Below, in pieces: positions 1 to 5,063 of a stretch of 6,087 nucleotides of DNA; the first letter of the stretch is position 1; every line of letters begins with the position of its first letter. The notes beneath the pieces were generated by a model that saw nothing but the letters and a program-made list of their open reading frames with translations, was not told where the DNA came from and did not search any database. The stretch is from NCBI GenBank assembly GCA_946615495.1, contig CAMOHY010000145.1, forward strand, positions 1-6,087, read 5' to 3'. A program made the translations under genes and the position numbers. This DNA is from an uncultured Clostridia bacterium. Its GTDB lineage: Bacteria; Bacillota; Clostridia; Christensenellales; Aristaeellaceae.

Positions 1-612
1 CGCGGTGATTTCGCTCACCAGGGTGGAAGGGTCCTGAGGGTCGGCGTAGATGCCGTCGGTGGAGGTGAGCAGGATGAGCTGCCTGGTCTGCACCAATTCC
101 GCGATCACGGCAGCCGTTTCGTCGTTGTCCACGCATTCCACCACCTGGGCTTCGGGATGCTGGGCGTGCAGGGTGGTCAACTCCATTTTGCGGTTTTCTT
201 CATCGCTCACGCAGTCGTTATAATTGATAATGGGCACGGCGCCCTGGTGGGCCGCCCGCTGCAAAAGGCCGTAAAGGTGCTGGCGCTTTTGCGGGTCGTT
301 AAAATGGTTATGCTCCACCAGCACCTGCCTGACCCCGTATTCCGGCCGGATGAACCGGCGGTAGTTTTCCATCAGAATGGCCTGGCCCTGGGCGGAATAA
401 TCCGTTTTGTTCTGCTCCATGTCGCCGTCCAGGGGCTTGCCCGCCCGCTTGAGATAGTCCAGCCGGCCAATTTCCGTGGCGCCGGAGGATACCAGCGCCA
501 TGCCGGGCCTCAGCTCGCTGCCCAGCCGGGCGAAAATATTGTAGTCGATATCGTTGTCCTCCCGGCGGATGAGCGCCATGGAGCCAATTTTTATCACCAG
601 ATCAATGCCCAT
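1..612 (-). CDS. Amino-acid-kinase-family protein, glutamate 5-kinase-like (C-terminus outside window)
   Basis: The minus strand is open from an ATG at 612 to the window edge, giving 204 residues. The start is set by GGGAGG (619-624) six bases upstream. The N-terminus has the amino acid kinase nucleotide-binding lysine in IKIGS (K8, G10, S11), then VSSGATEIGR (41-50), which matches the glycine-rich SGA..GR loop of glutamate 5-kinase. Further on are PIINYND (127-133), matching the family's PVINEND; VDNDETAA (161-168), matching GDND.LSA; and LLTSTDGIYADP (181-192), matching LLTD..GLY..DP. Family knowledge: glutamate 5-kinase phosphorylates glutamate in proline synthesis and has about 260 residues, or about 370 with a PUA domain. 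The changes in the NEND and GDND motifs make the true substrate uncertain. Such proteins are sometimes labelled uridylate kinase, but the motifs fit glutamate 5-kinase better. No proA neighbour is visible. The family call is firm; the substrate is not. Confidence 0.78.
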   Translation of the reverse strand, partial: MGIDLVIKIGSMALIRREDNDIDYNIFARLGSELRPGMALVSSGATEIGRLDYLKRAGKPLDGDMEQNKTDYSAQGQAILMENYRRFIRPEYGVRQVLVEHNHFNDPQKRQHLYGLLQRAAHQGAVPIINYNDCVSDEENRKMELTTLHAQHPEAQVVECVDNDETAAVIAELVQTRQLILLTSTDGIYADPQDPSTLVSEITA

Positions 613-623
613 GCTTTTCCTCC

Positions 624-639
624 CGAAACGGCCGTTTCG
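624..639. promoter_or_regulatory. Perfect 16-bp palindrome in the kinase leader, abutting its ribosome binding site
   Basis: CGAAACGGCCGTTTCG is fully self-complementary. It lies just downstream of the predicted kinase transcription start (about 647 on the minus strand), and its edge base overlaps the GGGAGG ribosome binding site at 619-624. It could be a protein-binding site or an mRNA hairpin next to the ribosome binding site. Neither role is shown by the sequence alone. Confidence 0.5.
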
Positions 640-653
640 CCGTTTCCGCTCCT

Positions 654-682
654 ATTTTACCATGTTCCACCACCGGAAGCAA
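654..682 (-). promoter_or_regulatory. Sigma-A-type promoter for the kinase gene
   Basis: Read on the minus strand, TTGCTT (677-682) is followed after exactly 17 bases by TAAAAT (654-659). TGG directly before the -10 makes it an extended -10 promoter. The predicted start is near 647, leaving a leader of about 35 bases before the ATG at 612. Confidence 0.7.
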
Positions 683-775
683 GATGAAGCAGCGGAAGTT
701 TTTCTGCCATTTTTACGGGCGGTTTGGTTCTCTCTTTCAGAAAGAAGGATGTATAAGAAAAATCCGGTTTTTACA

Positions 776-804
776 TTGCATTTTTCAAAACCATATTGTA
801 CATT
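776..804 (+). promoter_or_regulatory. Weak promoter candidate upstream of the HPr-like gene
   Basis: TTGCAT (776-781), a 17-base spacer and TACATT (799-804) lie in the AT-rich part of the gap. The match is partial, there is no extended -10, and a better promoter lies closer to the gene. Confidence 0.3.
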
Positions 805-845
805 ATTCACAAATCCCAGCGCCAAACTATGTGAACTCTGCCATC

Positions 846-875
846 TTGCGGCTGCGGAAAGCAAGGTGGTATACT
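846..875 (+). promoter_or_regulatory. Promoter for the HPr-like gene
   Basis: TTGCGG (846-851) is followed after 18 bases by TATACT (870-875), with TGG just before it as an extended -10. The predicted start is near 882, giving a leader of about 84 bases. A perfect TATAAT also occurs at 892-897, but no acceptable -35 sits 16-18 bases before it, so it is a weaker alternative. Confidence 0.6.
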
Positions 876-881
876 TTGGCC

Positions 882-901
882 GCGGATTGGGTATAATCCG
901 C
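882..901. promoter_or_regulatory. Dyad with 7-bp arms over the TATAAT of the HPr-like gene leader
   Basis: GCGGATT (882-888) and AATCCGC (895-901) are perfect inverted repeats around a 6-base centre and include most of the TATAAT at 892-897. The dyad begins about where transcription from 846-875 should start. It could be an operator or a hairpin at the 5' end of the RNA. Confidence 0.45.
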
Positions 902-906
902 ATGAG

Positions 907-924
907 ACCGGAAACGTTTCCGGT
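907..924. promoter_or_regulatory. Perfect 18-bp palindrome, LacI-family-like operator
   Basis: ACCGGAAACGTTTCCGGT is fully symmetrical with a central CG inside AAACGTTT. That core is characteristic of operators of the LacI/GalR/PurR/CcpA family. It lies just after the promoter elements and 41 bases before the ATG of the HPr-like gene, a normal repressor position. Its outer bases depart from the CcpA cre consensus (TGWAANCGNTNWCA), so another LacI-family regulator is at least as likely. That it is an operator is inferred from symmetry and place. Confidence 0.55.
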
Positions 925-965
925 ACGCTTTTTAGGGCGTTTTGTCCGCAAAAGGAGGTTTCCTT

Positions 966-1229
966 ATGATGATTCACATTCACGTTGATTCGATGAAGGC
1001 GGCGGAGCGGCTGAGCAGCATCTGCAAAGAATACGCCGGAGATATTTTCCTTTGCTCAGAAAAATTTCATATTGACCCCAAATCCACCCTGGGTATTTTG
1101 GCGATGATGTATTCCTCCCGCGACAGCATGTTTCTGGATACCGGCAGCATGAGCGACCGGGACCTGCCCCGCTTCCTGGAAGCCATCGATTCCTACATTG
1201 TGAAGCAGGAAAACAAGGACGCGGTGTGA
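966..1229 (+). CDS. HPr-like protein lacking the phospho-histidine (Crh-like)
   Basis: This is a protein of 87 residues, the usual HPr length (85-88). The start is the ATG at 966, seven bases after AAGGAGG (952-958); an in-frame ATG follows at 969. Residues 24-45 (AGDIFLCSEKFHIDPKSTLGIL) line up with the HPr stretch around Ser46 (B. subtilis DADVNLEYNGKTVNLKSIMGVM), making S40 the Ser46 equivalent. The N-terminal HPr loop that carries His15 (GIHARPA) is absent; only DSMKAAE stands there. Family knowledge: HPr passes phosphate from enzyme I through His15, while Ser46-P binds CcpA. Crh lacks the histidine and only regulates. By inference this is a regulatory or repurposed HPr paralogue rather than a PTS carrier. 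It is a single-gene unit ending at a strong terminator. The HPr relationship rests on one region read by eye, so I hold it moderately. Confidence 0.68.
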   Translation: MMIHIHVDSMKAAERLSSICKEYAGDIFLCSEKFHIDPKSTLGILAMMYSSRDSMFLDTGSMSDRDLPRFLEAIDSYIVKQENKDAV

Positions 1230-1286
1230 AAACCAAACCCCTGGCAGCGTACAAAAGCTGAATAGCCTTTACGGCTTTGATATAAC

Positions 1287-1328
1287 AATTCCCGGCAGGC
1301 GTGCGATTCGCACCTGCCGGGAATTTTT
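1287..1328. terminator. Strong intrinsic terminator between convergent genes
   Basis: The arms AATTCCCGGCAGG (1287-1299) and CCTGCCGGGAATT (1313-1325) pair perfectly over 13 bp, and the short interior GTGCG/CGCA adds an inner helix. The plus side ends in TTTTT (1324-1328), terminating the HPr-like gene. On the minus strand the hairpin directly follows the metallophosphoesterase stop codon, but its T-tract (TTGTTAT) is poorer. It probably serves both genes. Confidence 0.9.
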
Positions 1329-2197
1329 CATTGCGCTTTTTTCAAGGTAATCAAATGAATCTGGGGCCGGGCGCCCAAGCGCACGGGAATGCCGGAGGTG
1401 CCCACGCCGTTGCTCACCCGGATATCCACCCCGTTTTCGTGGAACCAGCCGGACAGGTAGCGCCGGCCCGTTTGGCTGGAATACTTGATGCTGCGGCCAA
1501 ACAGGGCCACCTGGCCCCCGTGGGTGTGGCCGCAGAGGGCCAATTGATAAAAGGGGCCGCCGGGCAGCTGATAGGTCAAGGGCAGAATATCCGGATTGTG
1601 GGGAAAAAACACGGTAAAGTCCGCCGGGCGGCACAGCTTTGCCACCCGCTCCAGGTCCGGCTGGCCATTAAAATAATCGTCGGTGCTGGCGAAGGCCAGC
1701 TTCTGCCCATCCCGTTCCAGCATGTACGCGCCGTTGGACACGCGGATGACGCCCGCCTCGAACATGGCCTTTCGCAGCTTGCCGTAATTTTCATCGGGAA
1801 GGGTTCTGTCGTGGTTGCCCAGGGCGGCCAGCACGGCGATTTTGGCCTGGAAACCGGGATTTAATTGAAAAAATGCCACCGCGCCGTCGGAGTTTTCCCC
1901 ATAGTCGCCGCCCAGCAGCACCACATCCGCCTGCAAATCGTTTACCCGCTGGACCAGGCTGCGCACCCGGTCCTCCTTGAACAGGGCGCCGTAGTGGATG
2001 TCGGACAAAAAAGCGATGGTCAGGCCATCGAAGGCCTGCGGCACGCGGGGCGAAGCATATTCCTCCATCACCGTGTCCAGCTGGGCCGCCAGATACAAAG
2101 GATACAGCAACGGCTGATTGCTGGGCAGGCGGGAAAGCAGCCTGCCCAGAAAGCCCACGCGCTTGGATTTCTTTTTCCTGTTCTTTTCTCCGTCCAT
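1328..2197 (-). CDS. Metallophosphoesterase, YkuE/YaeI type
   Basis: The protein has 289 residues. The ATG at 2197 follows AAAGGAG (2204-2210) with six bases between. All calcineurin-like phosphoesterase motifs are present in order: LSDIHYG (D66, H68), GGDYGE (D98), GNHD (N128-D130), FPHNPD (H200) and GHTHGGQV (H224, H226). Together they bind two metal ions and carry out phosphoester hydrolysis. The GHTHGGQ form and overall length fit the YkuE/YaeI subfamily, known for hydrolysing lipid-linked pyrophosphates such as UDP-diacylglucosamine-type substrates; the substrate here is inferred only. Members often begin with a membrane or signal segment. This one begins with a lysine- and arginine-rich stretch (residues 4-13) and a moderately hydrophobic segment (about 15-40) that is not a clear transmembrane helix, so peripheral membrane contact is plausible. 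It is monocistronic and divergent from the amidase. Confidence 0.94.
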   Translation of the reverse strand: MDGEKNRKKKSKRVGFLGRLLSRLPSNQPLLYPLYLAAQLDTVMEEYASPRVPQAFDGLTIAFLSDIHYGALFKEDRVRSLVQRVNDLQADVVLLGGDYGENSDGAVAFFQLNPGFQAKIAVLAALGNHDRTLPDENYGKLRKAMFEAGVIRVSNGAYMLERDGQKLAFASTDDYFNGQPDLERVAKLCRPADFTVFFPHNPDILPLTYQLPGGPFYQLALCGHTHGGQVALFGRSIKYSSQTGRRYLSGWFHENGVDIRVSNGVGTSGIPVRLGARPQIHLITLKKAQ

Positions 2198-2228
2198 GAG
2201 CTTCTCCTTTTTTCCTATTCAAAGAGAT

Positions 2229-2257
2229 ATTTTAACATATTATTTCCAGTTCCGCAA
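2229..2257 (-). promoter_or_regulatory. Promoter for the metallophosphoesterase
   Basis: On the minus strand TTGCGG (2252-2257), a 17-base spacer and TAAAAT (2229-2234) form a sigma-A-type promoter, with TGT before the -10 as an extended -10. Its -35 directly abuts the -35 of the amidase promoter. Confidence 0.75.
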
Positions 2258-2286
2258 TTGCCAAGCGGCGCAAAGCATGATAGAAT
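2258..2286 (+). promoter_or_regulatory. Promoter for the amidase
   Basis: TTGCCA (2258-2263), a 17-base spacer and TAGAAT (2281-2286) form the promoter, with TGA before the -10 as an extended -10. The predicted start is near 2293, giving a leader of about 58 bases before the ATG at 2351. Confidence 0.75.
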
Positions 2287-2324
2287 AAAAAACAGGACTG
2301 CGCGGCTTTCGTCCGCCTGTCCTG
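2287..2324. promoter_or_regulatory. Hairpin at the 5' end of the amidase transcript; terminator-like on the minus strand
   Basis: CAGGAC (2293-2298) pairs with GTCCTG (2319-2324). The inner GCGCGG/CCGCC pairing continues with one T-T mismatch and one bulged C, around the loop CTTTCGT. On the plus strand the hairpin starts almost exactly at the predicted transcription start, a place where it could protect the mRNA 5' end. On the minus strand the same hairpin is followed by six Ts (A6 at 2287-2292 on plus), the layout of an intrinsic terminator that would stop antisense transcripts running towards the metallophosphoesterase. Confidence 0.55.
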
Positions 2325-2350
2325 AAAGGTATCGAAAGGATAGATCGACC

Positions 2351-3667
2351 ATGCCGCGCAAGTTTTTTCTCCCCCTGCTGCTTTTGCTGCTCCTGCTGCC
2401 CGCATTTTCCGCCCAGGCCGCCGCGCCCATCAGCCTGACGCTGGATGGGAACGATATCGGCTATTCCGTTTATCTGCCGGATGAGGATTTTGTGCTCCTC
2501 TCTTATTCCGCGCCGGAGGAGAGCGGCAAAATTGTGCTCTATGCCCAGGACGGATTGTTTGAAGGCAAAATCGGCCTGCATTATTCCCAAGCGGGCGGCA
2601 AGGTGAGCGTGAACATCGAAAACCTGAGCAACGAGCGGAAGCTGGCCTCCGGCACCATCAAGGTGCCCGCCGAGGCGGGATACGCAAAGCCCAGGGGGAA
2701 GGCGAATGGCAAAGTGGCCAACCTGCAGCTGCAGGAAACCATAGAAGGCTTTTCTTACTCCTTTTCCTGCGCGGGCACCGATTATATGGTGCTGCGGGTG
2801 CGCAACAAGCAGGAAACAGCGTCCTTTCCCGTCTATCCCCAGGCGGATGGAACGTACAAGGGCGAAGTGGCCCTGCCCCTTACCTATGCCCGCGCCCTGA
2901 CCACCGTGCAGGTGCTGAGCGGCAAAGGGGCGGTGATGGAAGAGGATACGGTGCGCAAGGGCTATGAAGCGCCGGAGGCCGCGGAGCGGCAGGAAGGCCG
3001 CCTCTCCGGCGTGACCGTGTGCATCGACCCCGGCCACCAGGAAAACGGCCGCCCGGTGATGGAGCCCTTGGGCCCCGGCCTGCAGGGACGCACCGCGGGC
3101 ACCAGCGGCATGGCTCAGGGCGTGGCCACCATGCGCAAGGAATCCATCGTGGTGCTGGAAATTGGCATGGTGCTAAGGGATGAATTGCTGCGCCAGGGCG
3201 CCAACGTGGTGATGACCCGTACCCGGCAGGACCAGTTTTTAACCAATCAGGAGCGCTGCCAGGCGGCGGAGGACGGGAACGCGGACATTATGCTGCGCCT
3301 GCACGCCGACACCCGGCAGTCCAACACCAAGCTGGGCTTCTCCGTTTACGCCCCCTTTAACTCCGATTACGCCAAGGCCGTAGCGGATAAATACGAATAC
3401 CGCGCCATGGGAGAACTGCTCATCAACGCCATGAAAACGCGGGTGGGCTATCCGCTGGATGATAAGTATGGCTTCGTTACGCTGTCGGACCAGTTCGTGG
3501 GCAACAACTGGGCGAAAATGACCTGCTTCCTGGTGGAAATGGGCTACATGTCCACGCCCCGTGAGGATTATTTGCTTTCCTCTCCCGTTTACCAGCAATG
3601 GCTGGCGGAGGGCATGGCCCAGGGCGTGTACGAAATCGCCGTGCGAAGGGGCTGGGCAAACGACTGA
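2351..3667 (+). CDS. Exported N-acetylmuramoyl-L-alanine amidase (Amidase_3)
   Basis: The protein has 438 residues. The frame is open far upstream, but the ATG at 2351 is the right start: it gives a textbook signal peptide (MPRKFF, eight leucines in a row, PAFSAQA with likely cleavage after residue 23) and follows AAAGGA (2335-2340) by 10 bases. Residues 24-210 are beta-rich and seem to hold two related copies of one unit. The catalytic domain spans about 220-435 with every key residue: H229 in CIDPGH, E264 in RKESIVVLEIG and H318 in LRLHAD as zinc ligands, and E396 in FLVEMGYMS as the catalytic glutamate. Family knowledge: these enzymes cut the amide bond between MurNAc and the stem peptide in cell separation, sporulation or wall turnover. 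The N-terminal region presumably targets the enzyme to the wall. It has its own promoter. No hairpin terminator is visible before galE. Confidence 0.94.
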   Translation: MPRKFFLPLLLLLLLLPAFSAQAAAPISLTLDGNDIGYSVYLPDEDFVLLSYSAPEESGKIVLYAQDGLFEGKIGLHYSQAGGKVSVNIENLSNERKLASGTIKVPAEAGYAKPRGKANGKVANLQLQETIEGFSYSFSCAGTDYMVLRVRNKQETASFPVYPQADGTYKGEVALPLTYARALTTVQVLSGKGAVMEEDTVRKGYEAPEAAERQEGRLSGVTVCIDPGHQENGRPVMEPLGPGLQGRTAGTSGMAQGVATMRKESIVVLEIGMVLRDELLRQGANVVMTRTRQDQFLTNQERCQAAEDGNADIMLRLHADTRQSNTKLGFSVYAPFNSDYAKAVADKYEYRAMGELLINAMKTRVGYPLDDKYGFVTLSDQFVGNNWAKMTCFLVEMGYMSTPREDYLLSSPVYQQWLAEGMAQGVYEIAVRRGWAND

Positions 3668-3684
3668 AAATTCTTTTTTCCATA

Positions 3685-3713
3685 TTGACAGCTCTCTCCG
3701 GCGCTATTATTAT
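3685..3713 (+). promoter_or_regulatory. galE: Near-consensus promoter for galE
   Basis: A perfect TTGACA (3685-3690), a 17-base spacer and TATTAT (3708-3713) match the sigma-A consensus at 11 of 12 positions. It lies wholly in the 78-bp gap after the amidase stop, so galE need not depend on upstream transcription. The predicted start is near 3720. Confidence 0.85.
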
Positions 3714-3745
3714 TAAAGTGAAACAAGCTGAAGGAGGATGCGTTC

Positions 3746-4759
3746 ATGCGCGTATTACTGACCGGCGGCGCCGGCTTCATCGGGTCTCATACGGCGCTGT
3801 GCCTGCTTGAACAGGGCAGCGAAGTGGTGGTTCTGGACAATCTGTACAATTCCAGCCCGGAGGCGCTTCGCCGGGTGGAAGAGCTGACAGGGAAAAAAGC
3901 GCCCCTCATCGTGGGCGACTGCACCGATGAAAAAACGGTAACGTCCGTTTTTGAGCAATACGCCATCGACGCCGTCATTCATTTCGCCGGGCTGAAGGCC
4001 GTGGGCGAATCGGTGGAAAAGCCGCTGGACTATTACCAGAATAACTTGGACGCCACCATGACGCTGTGCCGGGTCATGCCCCGGTTCAACTGCCGGGTGC
4101 TGGTGTTCTCCTCCTCCGCCACGGTGTACGGCACCAACCAGGAAATGCCCCTGCGGGAGGATTTTCCCACCGGCTGCACCAATCCCTACGGCTGGACCAA
4201 GTGGATCAGCGAAAGGATATTGACCGACGTGGCCAAGGCGGACCCCACCCGTTCCTTTATCCTGCTGCGCTACTTTAACCCCATCGGCGCCCATGAAAGC
4301 GGCCGCATTGGCGAGGACCCCTCTGGCATTCCCAACAATTTGATGCCTTTTATCTGCCAGGTGGCCTCCAAGAAGCTGGACCATCTGTGCGTGTTTGGCA
4401 ACGATTATCCTACCCGCGACGGCACCGGCGAAAGGGATTATATCCACGTGATGGACCTGGCGGAGGGCCATTTGGCCGCGCTGGATTACGCCATGAAGCA
4501 TCAGGGCGTGGAAATTTTTAACCTGGGCACCGGCACGCCCTACAGCGTGCTGGACATCGTGCACGCCTTTGAAAAGGCCAACGGCCTCACCATCCCTTAT
4601 GAAATCGCGCCCCGCCGGGCGGGCGATATCGCCGTGTGCTACGCGGACGCCACCCGCGCCCGCGAACTGCTCCATTGGCAGGCCCGCCGGGACCTGACCG
4701 AGATGTGCCGCGACGCCTGGAACTGGCAAAAGCAAAATCCCCGCGGCTACAACGGATAA
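3746..4759 (+). CDS. galE: UDP-glucose 4-epimerase
   Basis: The protein has 337 residues, close to the E. coli enzyme at 338. The ATG at 3746 follows AAGGAGG (3731-3737) by eight bases. GalE interconverts UDP-glucose and UDP-galactose in the cytosol using tightly bound NAD, serving the Leloir pathway and supplying UDP-galactose for surface polysaccharides. The Rossmann motif is GGAGFIGSH (7-15), followed by VVVLDNLYNSS (27-37) and VIHFAGLKAVGES (77-89). The catalytic SSSATVYG (122-129) contains the serine, and YGWTK (148-152) supplies Y148 and K152. RYFNPIGAHESG (175-186), GTGERDYIHVMDLAEGH (226-242) and FNLGTGTPYSVL (258-269) are standard GalE sequence for substrate binding. It stands alone rather than with galK or galT, which points to a polysaccharide-precursor role as much as galactose breakdown. 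The last codons are part of a tandem 16-bp duplication. Confidence 0.97.
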   Translation: MRVLLTGGAGFIGSHTALCLLEQGSEVVVLDNLYNSSPEALRRVEELTGKKAPLIVGDCTDEKTVTSVFEQYAIDAVIHFAGLKAVGESVEKPLDYYQNNLDATMTLCRVMPRFNCRVLVFSSSATVYGTNQEMPLREDFPTGCTNPYGWTKWISERILTDVAKADPTRSFILLRYFNPIGAHESGRIGEDPSGIPNNLMPFICQVASKKLDHLCVFGNDYPTRDGTGERDYIHVMDLAEGHLAALDYAMKHQGVEIFNLGTGTPYSVLDIVHAFEKANGLTIPYEIAPRRAGDIAVCYADATRARELLHWQARRDLTEMCRDAWNWQKQNPRGYNG

Positions 4760-4776
4760 AGGCTACAACGGATAAA
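4745..4776 (+). repeat. Perfect 16-bp tandem duplication over the galE stop codon
   Basis: GGCTACAACGGATAAA occurs at 4745-4760 and again at 4761-4776 with no gap. The first copy encodes the last four residues (GYNG) and the TAA of galE; the second lies just after the stop. Perfect identity suggests a recent slippage or duplication. It leaves the GalE protein unchanged. Confidence 0.95.
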
Positions 4777-4793
4777 TAAAATGGATTTGCAGA

Positions 4794-4817
4794 AGCGGCT
4801 GGAAATTTCCAGCCGCT
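4794..4817. repeat. 24-bp perfect palindrome, copy 1 (left boundary)
   Basis: AGCGGCTGGAAA followed by its exact reverse complement. Identical to the copy at 5064-5087, but followed by CAGATTG rather than a T-tract, so it is not a good terminator in this position. Confidence 0.97.
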
Positions 4818-4844
4818 CAGATTGTCAATAAACCCCAGGAAAGT

Positions 4845-4868
4845 ATGAAAGGGCCGCAGCCCTTTCAT
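4845..4868. repeat. Hairpin, 9-bp perfect stem
   Basis: ATGAAAGGG (4845-4853) and CCCTTTCAT (4860-4868) pair around the loop CCGCAG. No T-tract follows. It is separated from its neighbours by 27 and 15 bases of unpaired sequence, the loosest part of the array. Confidence 0.9.
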
Positions 4869-4883
4869 CAGCAATCCGCAGGC

Positions 4884-4901
4884 GGCGGCGTGTACGTCGC
4901 C
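4884..4901. repeat. Hairpin, 7-bp stem with one G-T wobble
   Basis: GGCGGCG (4884-4890) and CGTCGCC (4895-4901) pair around the tetraloop TGTA. It directly abuts the next hairpin. Confidence 0.75.
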
Positions 4902-4927
4902 GAGGAGCGGCTGAAAGCCGCTTCCTC
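4902..4927. repeat. Hairpin sharing its arms with the boundary palindromes
   Basis: AGCGGCT (4906-4912), loop GAA, and AGCCGCT (4916-4922), extended by GAGG/CCTC with one extra T. The AGCGGCT...AGCCGCT arms are those of the 24-bp boundary palindromes with a different centre. Confidence 0.88.
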
Positions 4928-4928
4928 T

Positions 4929-5000
4929 ATCAATTTGCGACCGTAAAATGAGCATTTCCAGGCTAAATTGCCTGGAAATGCCATTTTACAGCAAATTGAT
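4929..5000. repeat. 72-nt long compound hairpin, 29 paired bases per side
   Basis: Three perfect helices are stacked: ATCAATTTGC with GCAAATTGAT (4929-4938/4991-5000), GTAAAATG with CATTTTAC (4943-4950/4982-4989), and CATTTCCAGGC with GCCTGGAAATG (4953-4963/4970-4980). The internal loops are small (GACC against A; AG against C) and the terminal loop is TAAATT. Confidence 0.95.
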
Positions 5001-5004
5001 GTTC

Positions 5005-5036
5005 CCATCGAAAGACTGCGTGCAGACTTTCGATGG
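5005..5036. repeat. 32-nt hairpin, 14 paired bases with one A-A mismatch
   Basis: CCATCGAAAG (5005-5014) pairs with CTTTCGATGG (5027-5036). After an A-A mismatch, CTGC (5016-5019) pairs with GCAG (5022-5025) around GT. It abuts the following hairpin with no gap. Confidence 0.93.
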
Positions 5037-5063
5037 CAGCGCATCGACCTTGTCGATGCGCTG
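5037..5063. repeat. 27-nt hairpin, 12-bp perfect stem
   Basis: CAGCGCATCGAC (5037-5048) and GTCGATGCGCTG (5052-5063) are exact complements around the loop CTT. It has no T-tract and runs directly into the terminal palindrome. Confidence 0.95.

Larger units (their letters stand above)
613..965. other. Divergent intergenic region between the kinase and the HPr-like gene
   Basis: This 353-bp gap separates two divergent genes. It holds a kinase promoter (654-682), a weak plus-strand promoter candidate (776-804), a better plus-strand promoter (846-875), and three dyads (624-639, 882-901, 907-924). Roughly 690-830 is clearly more AT-rich than the flanking genes and contains no convincing coding frame. 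The short frames found here start without a ribosome binding site and resemble no family I know. Confidence 0.7.

Noticed and set aside
157..687. Plus-strand frame of 176 codons opposite the kinase
   Set aside because: It is antisense to a minus-strand frame with clear amino acid kinase motifs, has no ribosome binding site and shows no family resemblance.
907..924. Canonical CcpA cre site
   Set aside because: The central AAACGTTT fits, but the outer bases (CGG/CCG) miss the cre consensus at four positions, so only a LacI-family-like operator is claimed.
1865..2350. N-terminal extension of the amidase frame to give 600 residues
   Set aside because: The extension is antisense to the metallophosphoesterase and runs through both promoters. 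The ATG at 2351 starts a classic signal peptide.
3668..3684. Terminator after the amidase at the run of Ts (3674-3679)
   Set aside because: No inverted repeat precedes the T-run, so it does not qualify as an intrinsic terminator.
3755..4735. Minus-strand frame of 326 codons opposite galE
   Set aside because: It is a shadow of galE caused by GC-rich codon use; it has no ribosome binding site and no recognisable motif.
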